Shown here: positions 1 to 8,300 of the stretch, in pieces
Numbering within the stretch: the stretch's first letter is position 1
Layout of the letters: every line of letters starts with the position of its first letter
Assembly (NCBI GenBank): GCA_051306365.1
Contig: JBPPNC010000105.1
Span: 45,935 to 109,934 of the forward strand
Direction of reading: 5' to 3'
Length of the DNA: 64,000 nucleotides
Source: Svornostia sp051306365
GTDB taxonomy: Bacteria > Actinomycetota > Thermoleophilia > Solirubrobacterales > Solirubrobacteraceae
The notes under the pieces: model-generated
Databases searched by the model: none
Told to the model about the DNA's origin: nothing
What the model saw: only the letters and a program-made list of their open reading frames with translations
Position numbers and translations under genes: made by a program

Positions 1-2412
1 GACGAGCTGCTGCCGCCGCGCCCGCCGCACATCCCCGAAGACGCACGCAGCGCGGGCCGCTGGGACCACGGGGACAGCCCGCAGACGACGGACCCCCTCT
101 GGGGTGTCAACGTCGCCGGCTTCTTCCGGTCCGAGCTCGGGCTCGGCGAGGCGGCCCGCCTGCTCATCGCCGGACTGGACGCCGCGCGCGTGCCCGCCCT
201 GCCTGTGCAGGGGTCGTTCGTCCCTCCGTGTCGCCAGGGCGCGGAGTTCACGTTCGCCACGCCCGACGAGGCGCCGTACCCGCTGAACATCCTGTGCCTG
301 AACGGTGACGCCATCCCGGCATTCGCGCGGGAAACCGGCGACGCCTTCTTCGCCGGGCGCCGGACGATCGCGCTGTGGTGGTGGGAGGTCGGCGAGCTCC
401 CGTCCTCGTGGCAGGAGTCGTTTCGGTGGGTCGACGAGGTGTGGGTCGCCACAGACCACATCCGCGACCTCATCGCGCCGGACTGCCCGGTTCCCGTCAC
501 GAAGATCACGCTGCCCGTCGGCGAGCCGCCCGTCGCCAACGTCACACGCTCGCACGTCGGGCTGCCCGAGGACGAGTTCGTCTTCCTCTACGTCTACGAC
601 TACCACTCGACCGAGGCCCGTAAGAACCCCACTGGGCTCATCCGCGCGTTCAAGGACGCGTTCCCGCCGGGCAGCGGCGCGCACCTCGTCCTGAAGTGCA
701 TCAACGCGGACACGATGTTCGCCCACCACGATCGGGTGCTCTTGGAGATCGGCGACCACCCGGACATCTCGTTCGTCGACAAGTACCTCTCGGTGGGCGA
801 GAAGAACGCGCTCATCGCGCTGAGCGACTGCTATGTGTCCCCGCACCGCTCTGAGGGGTTCGGCCTGAGCCCGGCCGAGGCGATGCTGCTCGGTACGCCG
901 GTCATCGCCACGAACTACGGCGGCGTCCTGGAGTTTCTCAACGAGGACAACGCCTACCTCGTCGACTACGAGCTCGTGTCCGTGGGTGAGCACGCCGAGC
1001 CGTATCCGGCCGACGCCGTCTGGGCCGATCCCGATCTCGGTCAGCTCGCCGCGCTCATGCGCCACGTGTTCGAGCACCCGGAAGAGGCGCGGGAGCGGGC
1101 GGCGCGGGCCCGCGAGGAGATCCGTGCCGGCCACACGCCCGTCGCTGCGGGACATTCGATGGAGCCCATCCTGCAGGCCCACTATCAGGACCTCATCGCG
1201 CAGGGCGCGCGCGGGCTGAAGGTGGCGAACGTCGCACCGGCGCAGCTCGACACGCCCGGAGTCGAACTGGCGTCGGTCCTGCGCGGCCTCGGGCAGCGCG
1301 GCGGCGCCGCCGAGAAGGCGAAGTGGGCGGCGCAGCGGCTCAAGCGGCCGTTCACCGCCCGGCGCGACCTCGTCTCCGCCCAGCTGCTGGACCGTATCCG
1401 CGAACTCGACGGCCGCGTCCTCGACCTCACCGGCGAGCTCGAGCGCCACCGGCTGGCCGCCCACGCCGAGGTCCTCGCGCAGTTCCGCCGCACCCAGGCG
1501 CAGTTCGCCGACGCGGCCACGCACGAGCAGCGGCGCGCGGTCGGCGCGTCTGCGCTGCAGGCCAAGGTCGACGAGCACACCGAACTGCTCGATCGCCACC
1601 TTTCGTACGGCCCGACCCTGCCCGAGCGGTTCCCGGCCGCGGGGCGTCCGTTCAGCCCGGGGTACGGCGCCCGCCATCACGCGTTCCTCGGGGAGATGCT
1701 CGGTCGCGAGGACCTCGTCCGCCGGTTCGCCCGCCTCGCACCTCTCCCCGAGGGGTACGGCGTCGCGCTCGACGAGCGCGTCGTCGAGTTCCTGTGGCTG
1801 CTCGCGCGTGCCGAGGGCGACCGGGTGCTCGACGCCGGCTCGGTGCTCAACCACGCCCACGTCCTCGACGCGTTCCTGCCGCGCATCGGCGCGCTGACCA
1901 TCGCCACGCTCATCACCGAGGACGTGACCTTCGAGGACCGTGGCGTGCGCTACGTTAGCGCCGACCTGCGCACCCTGCCCTTCGACGACGATGCGTTCGA
2001 CCTCGTCGTGTGCGGATCGACGCTCGAGCACGTCGGCATGGACAACGCGATCTACGGGGCGACCGAGCCGCGCGCCGACGACCCGGCCGCCGAGCAGCGC
2101 CGCGCGCTCGACGAGCTCCTCCGGGTGGCCGCACCCGGCGCACGCGTGCTCCTCACCGTTCCGTACGGCCGGGCCGAGGACCACGGCTGGCTGCGCCAGT
2201 TCGACGCGGCGGGTCTCGCCGAACTGCTCGACGGGCTGCGCGCCGAGGCGACGTACTACGGCTACCGCGCCGGTGGCTGGCAGCGCGTCGCCGCGACCGC
2301 ACTCACCGACGCCGGGTACCGCAACGTGCACGCCGACGACACGCCCGCCGACGACTTCGCGGCTGCCGCGCGCGGTGTGGCCTGTGTCGTCATCCACGCG
2401 CCGGAGGGCTGA
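1..2412 (+). CDS. Glycosyltransferase family 4 / methyltransferase fusion (5' partial)
   Basis: The frame is open from base 1, so the gene begins upstream of the window; 803 codons are visible. The N-terminal half is a GT-B glycosyltransferase: the GVNVAGFFRSELGLGEAAR stretch near residue 38 is typical of glycan-cluster GT4 enzymes, and the nucleotide-sugar motif RSEGFGLSPAE carries the two glutamates at about residues 285 and 293. A helical linker (about 450-530) leads to a C-terminal SAM-dependent methyltransferase (about 560-800) with VLDAGSVLNHAH near 609 and LPFDDDAFDLVVCGSTLEH near 660. It should transfer a sugar from an NDP-sugar and methylate a glycan or glycan end. It runs directly into the next gene (TGA then GTG), so it heads a surface-polysaccharide operon. 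The acceptor cannot be told from sequence. Confidence 0.9.
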   Translation, partial: DELLPPRPPHIPEDARSAGRWDHGDSPQTTDPLWGVNVAGFFRSELGLGEAARLLIAGLDAARVPALPVQGSFVPPCRQGAEFTFATPDEAPYPLNILCLNGDAIPAFARETGDAFFAGRRTIALWWWEVGELPSSWQESFRWVDEVWVATDHIRDLIAPDCPVPVTKITLPVGEPPVANVTRSHVGLPEDEFVFLYVYDYHSTEARKNPTGLIRAFKDAFPPGSGAHLVLKCINADTMFAHHDRVLLEIGDHPDISFVDKYLSVGEKNALIALSDCYVSPHRSEGFGLSPAEAMLLGTPVIATNYGGVLEFLNEDNAYLVDYELVSVGEHAEPYPADAVWADPDLGQLAALMRHVFEHPEEARERAARAREEIRAGHTPVAAGHSMEPILQAHYQDLIAQGARGLKVANVAPAQLDTPGVELASVLRGLGQRGGAAEKAKWAAQRLKRPFTARRDLVSAQLLDRIRELDGRVLDLTGELERHRLAAHAEVLAQFRRTQAQFADAATHEQRRAVGASALQAKVDEHTELLDRHLSYGPTLPERFPAAGRPFSPGYGARHHAFLGEMLGREDLVRRFARLAPLPEGYGVALDERVVEFLWLLARAEGDRVLDAGSVLNHAHVLDAFLPRIGALTIATLITEDVTFEDRGVRYVSADLRTLPFDDDAFDLVVCGSTLEHVGMDNAIYGATEPRADDPAAEQRRALDELLRVAAPGARVLLTVPYGRAEDHGWLRQFDAAGLAELLDGLRAEATYYGYRAGGWQRVAATALTDAGYRNVHADDTPADDFAAAARGVACVVIHAPEG

Positions 2413-2670
2413 GTGGCCGGCTCGGACGACGCGCTGCGCTTCCGGGTCCGGCAGGTCGCCGCGCTGCGGGGGCTGCTCGCGCAGCGGACGGCGGAGCGTG
2501 ACGAGGCGCGGCACCGGGCCGCCGCCGCGCTGGCCGAGCTCGAGCGGGCGACCGCCTCGCACGACGCCGCGCTGCGCGAGCGCGACGCCGCGATCGCCGA
2601 GCGCGACGCGGCGCGGACCGAGAGCGACCCGCAGAAGAAGCGTTCGCGCTGGCTGGGAGGCGGCGCGTGA
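2413..2670 (+). CDS. Small coiled-coil protein in glycan operon
   Basis: An 85-residue protein starting with GTG immediately after the stop of the upstream glycosyltransferase and overlapping the next gene by four bases (GTGA). It consists almost entirely of an alpha-helical heptad-like stretch rich in Ala, Glu and Arg (about residues 10-70), with a repeated RERDAAIAERDAA pattern, then a basic tail. There is no signal peptide, membrane segment or catalytic motif. The tight coupling on both sides suggests co-translation with the two glycosyltransferases, perhaps as a scaffold or chain-length partner, but that is inference. Similar coiled coils occur as C-terminal tails of glycosyltransferases, so it may be a split-off tail. 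Confidence 0.7.
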   Translation: MAGSDDALRFRVRQVAALRGLLAQRTAERDEARHRAAAALAELERATASHDAALRERDAAIAERDAARTESDPQKKRSRWLGGGA

Positions 2671-3815
2671 GCACGCCGGTCCTGTCGGTCGTGATGGCGA
2701 CGTACGGCGCGCGCGAGTGGGCCGAGCGCGCGCTCGACGCCGTCGAGCGGCACACCGATGTCCCGCACGAGGTCGTCGTCGTCGACAACGCCTCGACGGA
2801 CGGCACGCCGGACATGATCCGTGAGCGGTTCCCGTCGGTCCGGCTCGTTGAGAACGCGGAGAACACGGGGTATGGAGCGGCGAACAACCAAGCAGCGTCG
2901 CTGGCGCGTGCCCCGGTGCTCGCGCTGCTCAACAGCGACGCGATCGTCCCGCCCGGTTGGGCGTCACCGCTCATGGCAGCCCTCGAACGGCCGGACGTGG
3001 GCGCCGTGGTTCCGACCCTTGTGCACCTCGACGGGACGTTGCAGACCGCGGGCGCAGTGCTGGGCGCAGACGGGAGTGTGCTTGCGCTGGGCAGCGGCGC
3101 GGACCCCGAGGACCCGTTCTACGCCTTCGCGCGGACCTGCGACTTCGGGGCGGGGGCGTGCATGCTCGTGGGCCGCGAGGACTTCCTCGCTGTCGGTGGC
3201 TTCGACCCCGTCTACGACCCCGCGTACTTCGAGGACGCCGACTTGTGTCTCGCGCTCGCGGCGCGCGGGGCGCGGACGCTGTTCGTCCCGCAGGTGCGTG
3301 TCGCCCACCAGCAGTTCGCCTCGTCGGACCCGGCGCGAGCCGAGGAGCTGTTCCTGCGCAGCCGCACGCCGTTCCTCGAGCGCTGGGGCGAGACGCTGGC
3401 GGTCGACCGGCTGCCGTCCGTCCTGCCGGCGGACCCGGCGCGGACGCTCGCGGCCCGTGATGCGCTCGCTTGCGGTCGGTTGCTCGTGCTCTGCGGCACG
3501 GTCCTGCCTGAGCGGGACGGCCTGGACGGGGCGCTGCTGGCATCGCTGAGTGACCCTGGGCGCGAGCTGCGCGTCACGCTCGTCGCCGGGGAGGGGGACG
3601 CTGCAGCCTGGGCGCATCGGGGCGCCGAGGTGGTCCTAGGGGAAAACCCCGACGCCCTTCTGGTCGCCCGCGCGGGCCACTACGACGTCGTGACCGGAGC
3701 CGCAGGCCCGCACCTCGACGCACTTCGGGCGGCTCAGCCGCAGGCGATGGTCGCGGCGACCCTCGTGGAGGCTGCGCGGCTGCTTGAGACGGTCGTCGCG
3801 CCGGCCCTCGCGTAG
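2667..3815 (+). CDS. Glycosyltransferase family 2
   Basis: A 382-residue GT-A fold glycosyltransferase. The N-terminus (LSVVMATYGAREW, then VVVDNASTDGT near residue 36) is the GT2 nucleotide-binding signature; LLNSDA near residue 90 is the DXD-type metal site, and a GACMLVGREDFLAVGGFD stretch near 165 followed by YFEDADLCL is typical of rhamnosyltransferase-like enzymes. The last 130 residues match no domain I recognise. It starts at a GTG overlapping the preceding stop and ends 7 bp from a convergent gene. It probably adds a sugar to a cell-surface polysaccharide at the cytoplasmic face; the donor and linkage are unknown. Confidence 0.88.
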   Translation: MSTPVLSVVMATYGAREWAERALDAVERHTDVPHEVVVVDNASTDGTPDMIRERFPSVRLVENAENTGYGAANNQAASLARAPVLALLNSDAIVPPGWASPLMAALERPDVGAVVPTLVHLDGTLQTAGAVLGADGSVLALGSGADPEDPFYAFARTCDFGAGACMLVGREDFLAVGGFDPVYDPAYFEDADLCLALAARGARTLFVPQVRVAHQQFASSDPARAEELFLRSRTPFLERWGETLAVDRLPSVLPADPARTLAARDALACGRLLVLCGTVLPERDGLDGALLASLSDPGRELRVTLVAGEGDAAAWAHRGAEVVLGENPDALLVARAGHYDVVTGAAGPHLDALRAAQPQAMVAATLVEAARLLETVVAPALA

Positions 3816-3822
3816 GGCGCGA

Positions 3823-5403
3823 TCAGCGGCGCTGCACCTTGCGGGCAACATGCGCCAGCGGCCCGAGGATCGGGCGCAGGTGGCCGCGCAGTCGCCACCA
3901 GCCGCCCTGCTCGATCGCGGCGAGTGTGGCGTTGCGCTGATGCAGCCACGCGAGCTCGTCCTCGTCGGGCACCGGTCGTGACACGGTGGCGGCGAGCTGG
4001 CCTTCCAGCGCGTCGATGTGGGCCTGCAGCTCCGCCGCACGTGTGTTTGCGGCGTCGAGCTCACGGCGCAGATCTGCGGCGATCCGCGCTTGGCGTGCCG
4101 CTTCGAGCTGGGCTCCGAGCCGGGTGTTGACCTGCTCGTCGGAGTGCTGGCGGTACTCAAGCACCGGGTGGGCGACTCGTACCGCGCCTCGCCTTGACAG
4201 GAGCATCCGGGTGAAGAGGTCGTGGTCCTCGGGACCGTCGCCCTGGCGGTAGCCGCCGACCGCCTCGTAGTCAACGCGGCGGTACATGGACGAGCCGTGA
4301 ATGAAGTTGGACTCCGCGATGTTCGCGATGTGCTCGGGCGTCGGATCGGGGAACCGCCAGAGGTACACGTCGTCCACGGCCGTCGTCTCAGCGCCGACCT
4401 TCTCGGCCAGCTCATGCGACCGGGGGCCGAAGATCACGGCGTCGGTGTAGGCGACGGCCGCGTCGGGGTTCGCGTCCAGCGCGGCCTTCGCGCGCTCGAC
4501 GAAGTCGCTGCGCATCCGGTTGTCCGCTCCGAGGAAGACGACGTAGTCGCCGCTCGTGAGCGACACCGCCTTGCGGAAGTTCTCGACGATTCCCAGGTTC
4601 TGATCGTTGAGCTCGACCGTGACCCGGTGGGAGTAGCGCGCGGCGATCTCCTGCGACCCGTCGGTGGAGCAGTCGTCGATGACCAGGATCTCCTCGACGC
4701 GCCCGGACTGTTGGAACACGGAGTCGAGCGCCTCGGGCAGGAACCGGCCGTAGTTGTAGTTCGGGACGATCACCGAAACCGTCGAGCGGCTCAGGCTCCG
4801 CTCTTCATCGACCTCGAAGCGGGCGCGTGTGTATCGGTCGTCGGGATCGCCTTGCACGACGGACACGGCCCCCTGGAACCTCGCTTCCACCGCGGCGCGC
4901 ACGCGGAGGTCGTGCTCGCCATGCGGATAGGCGAACCAGCCCAGGTGCCGCCCGTCGCTGAACCGGTCGAGGATCTCCTGCGGCGGGGTGAGCTCGCGCG
5001 CGAGCCCCGCGTCGTCGAGGTCGGCGAGCTTGCCGTGCGTGCGTGTGTGCCACTGGATTCGGCCGCCGTGAGCCACGAGCGTGTCAAGCTCGTCGAGGCC
5101 GGCAAACCAGGCCCGCGGTTCCACGTGCTGGTCGAAGGTGTTCTCACAGCCGATCCAGTCGCCGATGACGAACAGCTCAAACGGGTAGCCCCACTTCTCG
5201 AGAATCGGGCCTGCAAACGCGACGACGTTGGCGTAGACGCCGTCGAAGGTGATGACGGCGTGGTCGGGGTTGCGCGGGTCGTAGTTGTCGAGTGTGACGA
5301 CGTCGTAGCCCCGCAGGTCCGCCATCTGGCGGTCGAACGCGTCGGCGGTCACCCACCAGTGCGACGCAGGGTGCAGGTCCACCTTGTGGTAGCAGAGGAT
5401 CAC
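3823..5403 (-). CDS. Polysaccharide deacetylase-like / GT2 fusion protein
   Basis: I place the start at GTG 5403, overlapping the stop of the upstream methyltransferase (GTGA), which gives 526 residues; longer versions of the frame run antisense-like through that gene. Residues 1-205 resemble a NodB/CE4 deacetylase: ILCYHKV at 2-8, ITFDGVY at 51-57 and HTRTH at 119-123. Residues 208-430 are a GT2 domain (SVIVPNYNYGRFLPEALDSV, then VIDDCSTDGS at 241-250, LGADNR near 291). Residues 430-475 form a coiled coil. CE4 enzymes normally read TFDDG; here the metal-binding second Asp is Gly54, so the deacetylase half may be inactive or altered. The C-terminus has no membrane anchor. It belongs to the surface-glycan cluster. 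Confidence 0.85.
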   Translation of the reverse strand: MILCYHKVDLHPASHWWVTADAFDRQMADLRGYDVVTLDNYDPRNPDHAVITFDGVYANVVAFAGPILEKWGYPFELFVIGDWIGCENTFDQHVEPRAWFAGLDELDTLVAHGGRIQWHTRTHGKLADLDDAGLARELTPPQEILDRFSDGRHLGWFAYPHGEHDLRVRAAVEARFQGAVSVVQGDPDDRYTRARFEVDEERSLSRSTVSVIVPNYNYGRFLPEALDSVFQQSGRVEEILVIDDCSTDGSQEIAARYSHRVTVELNDQNLGIVENFRKAVSLTSGDYVVFLGADNRMRSDFVERAKAALDANPDAAVAYTDAVIFGPRSHELAEKVGAETTAVDDVYLWRFPDPTPEHIANIAESNFIHGSSMYRRVDYEAVGGYRQGDGPEDHDLFTRMLLSRRGAVRVAHPVLEYRQHSDEQVNTRLGAQLEAARQARIAADLRRELDAANTRAAELQAHIDALEGQLAATVSRPVPDEDELAWLHQRNATLAAIEQGGWWRLRGHLRPILGPLAHVARKVQRR

Positions 5404-5963
5404 GGGGCTTGGAAGATCTCGAGCCTGTGGAAGAACTCGCGGTACGGCTCCACGCCGATGGACAGCGTCGTCAGGGGAAGGCGGTGGGCGTTCCACTCGT
5501 CGATGTGGACCGACGCGATGATCGCGCGCGGCGAGGCCAGCCGGTGGAGGATCTCGGCGACGACCGAGAAACCGCCCCCGATGTACTGCGGATACAGAAC
5601 ACCGGTGATCACTATGAGGTCGAAGGTGCCGCCGAGCTCCTCGGGCCGCAGGTCGAAGAGGGAGCGCGCCTCGAATCGGAAGGTGCGACCGGGCGTAGAC
5701 TTCACTCGCTCTCGTGCGTACTCGACGGCGCGCTCGGACAGGTCGACGCCCACGATCTCGCGTCCGGGGAGCTCGACGGTCACGAAGCCGTTGCCACAGC
5801 CGATGTCGAGCGCGCGCTCGTAGTCCAGCCTGGGCAGGGCGGCGCGCAGGCGGGCGACACGCGCGCGATCGTCCGGTGTCGTGTCGTACGCCCACGGGTC
5901 CGCGACGTCGTAGAACGCTTCGAGTTCCTCGCGGCTCTGCACACCTGTCGGGTTGACCGGCAC
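5400..5963 (-). CDS. SAM-dependent methyltransferase (NodS-like)
   Basis: A 187-residue class I methyltransferase. The motif I stretch ALDIGCGNGFVTVEL lies near residue 55, with IVGVDLSERAVEYAR after it and TFDLIVITGVLYP as motif IV. The size and the N-terminal FYDVADPWAYDTTPDDRAR resemble NodS/small glycan N-methyltransferases and dTDP-sugar methyltransferases. GTG 5963 is chosen because it lies just before the conserved region and leaves 76 bp to the divergent ctaA; an upstream ATG would run into ctaA. The stop overlaps the start of the deacetylase-GT2 gene, so both are co-translated and likely modify the same surface sugar. Confidence 0.82.
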   Translation of the reverse strand: MPVNPTGVQSREELEAFYDVADPWAYDTTPDDRARVARLRAALPRLDYERALDIGCGNGFVTVELPGREIVGVDLSERAVEYARERVKSTPGRTFRFEARSLFDLRPEELGGTFDLIVITGVLYPQYIGGGFSVVAEILHRLASPRAIIASVHIDEWNAHRLPLTTLSIGVEPYREFFHRLEIFQAP

Positions 5964-6039
5964 GGTTGGGAGCCTAGCGACGGCGGGTGGCCTGTCGGCG
6001 CGCGGGCGTGCGCCTCGGCCTCTACCCTGTCTGGTCGGC

Positions 6040-6993
6040 ATGCGCCTCCCCGAGATCTCCCCGCGCACCTACGCCATCGTCGCCACCGCCGCGACGGTCA
6101 GCCTCGCCCTCATCGTCCTGACGGGCGCCGGCGTCCGCCTTACGGGCTCGGGCCTTGGGTGCACGAACTGGCCCACCTGCGACGGCGACGTGGTCGCGCC
6201 GGCCACGGTCCATTCGTGGATCGAGTACGGCAACCGGCTGATCAGCGGGCTCGTCGGCCTGCTGGCGATCGCCGCCGGCCTCCTCGCCTTCCGGCGCCGC
6301 CCGTATCGCCGCGACCTCGCGATCCTCGGCACGCTGCTGCCGATCGGCGTCGTCATGCAGGCTGTGCTCGGGATGTGGACGGTGAAGTACCACCTCCAGC
6401 CCGGCTTTGTCATGGGGCACTTCCTGCTTTCGATGGTGATCCTCATCGCCGCCGTGATGCTCGTCTGGTGCGCGTGGCACGAGCCGGGAAGTCGTCCCCG
6501 CAACCCCGACATGCTCGCCGTCTGGGGCACACGGGCGCTGTTCCCGATCTCGAGCCTCCTCTTCTTCATGGGCACCGTCGCCACCGCGGCCGGTCCCCAT
6601 CCCGGCAGCGCCCGGACCGGCGAGGTCGTCCACCGGCTGGACTGGCGCGGCAGCGACACCGTCGAATGGGCGATCCACACGCACGGCCGGCTCGGCACGG
6701 CACTTGGCGTGTCGTGCGTGATCCTCTGGCTCCTGCTGCGCCGCCGCGGCGCCGACAAGCAGCTGCTCAACGCCCTCGCGGCCACCGCCGTGCTCATCGG
6801 CATCCAGGGCGTCGTGGGCGCGATCCAGTACTTCAACGGCCTGCCCGCGGGTGTCGTGTGGATCCACATCGTGGTCGCCACTGCGGCGTGGATGACGATG
6901 ATGTGGGCGGTCTGCGCCGCCGGGCGGGCGGTGCCGAAGGCCGAGCGGGTGAAGGAGCCGACCCGGCCGAAGGTCGAAGCGTCAGCCGCCTAG
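6040..6993 (+). CDS. ctaA: Heme A synthase (COX15/CtaA family)
   Basis: A 317-residue polytopic membrane protein with about eight transmembrane segments. It carries the CtaA hallmark TGAGVRLTGSGLGCTNWPTC in the first periplasmic loop, and the heme-ligand histidines in MGHFLL (about residue 126), HTHGRLG (about 218) and WIHIVVA (about 272). CtaA oxidises the C8 methyl of heme O to give heme A for aa3-type cytochrome oxidases. ATG 6040 is preferred over upstream in-frame starts because it begins the first helix. The gene stands alone, divergent from the glycan cluster; ctaB and the oxidase genes are not in this window. In actinobacteria the cysteine pair in loop 1 may be redox-regulated. Confidence 0.92.
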   Translation: MRLPEISPRTYAIVATAATVSLALIVLTGAGVRLTGSGLGCTNWPTCDGDVVAPATVHSWIEYGNRLISGLVGLLAIAAGLLAFRRRPYRRDLAILGTLLPIGVVMQAVLGMWTVKYHLQPGFVMGHFLLSMVILIAAVMLVWCAWHEPGSRPRNPDMLAVWGTRALFPISSLLFFMGTVATAAGPHPGSARTGEVVHRLDWRGSDTVEWAIHTHGRLGTALGVSCVILWLLLRRRGADKQLLNALAATAVLIGIQGVVGAIQYFNGLPAGVVWIHIVVATAAWMTMMWAVCAAGRAVPKAERVKEPTRPKVEASAA

Positions 6994-7259
6994 GCGCGAC
7001 AGCGCTTCCAGCATCAGCGCGGTCCCGGCCGTCACACCGCACAGGCGCCACATCAGGGGGGACCGCCGGCGGCTGTGGGGGTGGGGGATACGGCTTCCCC
7101 GCCGGCGAAGGTCGCGGCGTGAAAGGGCGCTCGCGTAGATGTGGGTAGGCGGCGGCATGACGACCGGGTGGACCGTGGTGCACGCTCCCGTCGGAGCACC
7201 GCTGACCAGATCAGGTCCGTCGGACGACTGTCAACCGTGTGGCCAGAAAGAAGCCGCAA

Positions 7260-8300
7260 TCACGGAGATCCTGTGGGGGCGAACACGTTCAGCGGGCCGT
7301 CGATCGCGACGTGCACACGGTCGCCTTCGTGCCACACCGGGTGGGAGAGCGACCGTGAGCGGATCCGCCGGCCCGACGGCAGTTCGACGTGCACGAGCTG
7401 GTCGTGGCCGAAGTACTCGCGCTGCACGACGCGCCCCTCGACCCGCCGGCCCGACCCGCGCGAGCCGAGCGACAGCGAGACCGCCTCGGGGCGGACGAGC
7501 ACATCGGCAGCGCCCCGGAAGCCGGGGTCGACCGGCAGCCGTCCGAGCTCGAAGTCGACATGGCCGTCCAACGCCTCGCCGGGCAGGACGTCCGCTTCGC
7601 CCAGGAACGTCGCGACCCAGCGGGTCGCGGGCCGGCCGTAGACCTCCTCGGGCGTGCCTATCTGCTCCACCCGTCCGGCGTGCATGACGGCCACGGTGTC
7701 GGCGAGCGAGAGCGCCTCCTCCTGGTCGTGCGTGACGAACAGCGCGGTGACCCCGGCACGCTCGAGGATCGACCGGACTTCACCGCGCACCGACGCGCGC
7801 AGCGCCGCGTCCAGGCCGCTGAACGGCTCGTCGAGGAGCACGAGCGCCGGGGTCGCTGCGATTGCCCGCGCCAGCGCCACCCGCTGCTGCTGCCCGCCCG
7901 AGAGCGCATGCGGATGGCGGTCTCCCAGCCCGGTGAGACCCACGAGCTCGAGCAGCTCGTCCACCCGCGCCCCGCGTTCGCCCCGGCCCAGCCCGAACCC
8001 CACGTTCTCCGCCACGCTGAGGTGCGGGAACAGCGCGTAGTCCTGGAAGACCATCCCGATGCCGCGCTTCTCCGGTGCCAGCATCGCCCCGTCCCCGGCG
8101 ACGAGCCGGTCGCCCACCCGGATCGTGCCCGCGTCGGGCGTCTCGAACCCGGCGAGCAGGCGGAGCATCGTCGTCTTGCCGCAGCCCGACGGGCCGAGCA
8201 GCGCGCAGATCTCGCCCTCGGGGACCTCGAGGTCCACGCCGTCGACCGCCCGGGCGGCGCCGAACGCCTTGTGCAGGCCGGTGATCGAGATCGCGCTCAT
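7260..8300 (-). CDS. fbpC: Fe3+ ABC transporter ATP-binding protein
   Basis: A 346-residue ABC ATPase with all motifs intact: Walker A GPSGCGKT (36-43), Q-loop FQDYALF from residue 85, signature LSGGQQQR (133-140), Walker B LVLLDEP (153-159) and switch His191. The C-terminal 100 residues form a TOBE-type domain (VLVRPEAVSLS). Together with the permease and the lipoprotein upstream it forms a complete FbpABC-type importer for ferric iron; a spermidine or thiosulfate role is less likely because the binding protein is of the iron class. It overlaps the permease gene by four bases (ATGA), so translation is coupled. It is the last gene of the operon. Confidence 0.93.
   Translation of the reverse strand: MSAISITGLHKAFGAARAVDGVDLEVPEGEICALLGPSGCGKTTMLRLLAGFETPDAGTIRVGDRLVAGDGAMLAPEKRGIGMVFQDYALFPHLSVAENVGFGLGRGERGARVDELLELVGLTGLGDRHPHALSGGQQQRVALARAIAATPALVLLDEPFSGLDAALRASVRGEVRSILERAGVTALFVTHDQEEALSLADTVAVMHAGRVEQIGTPEEVYGRPATRWVATFLGEADVLPGEALDGHVDFELGRLPVDPGFRGAADVLVRPEAVSLSLGSRGSGRRVEGRVVQREYFGHDQLVHVELPSGRRIRSRSLSHPVWHEGDRVHVAIDGPLNVFAPTGSP

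Noticed and set aside
6982..7053. Possible 23-residue hydrophobic peptide on the minus strand (MWRLCGVTAGTALML start) after ctaA
   Set aside because: Too short, no ribosome-binding site, and overlaps the ctaA end; rest of 6994-7259 shows nothing.
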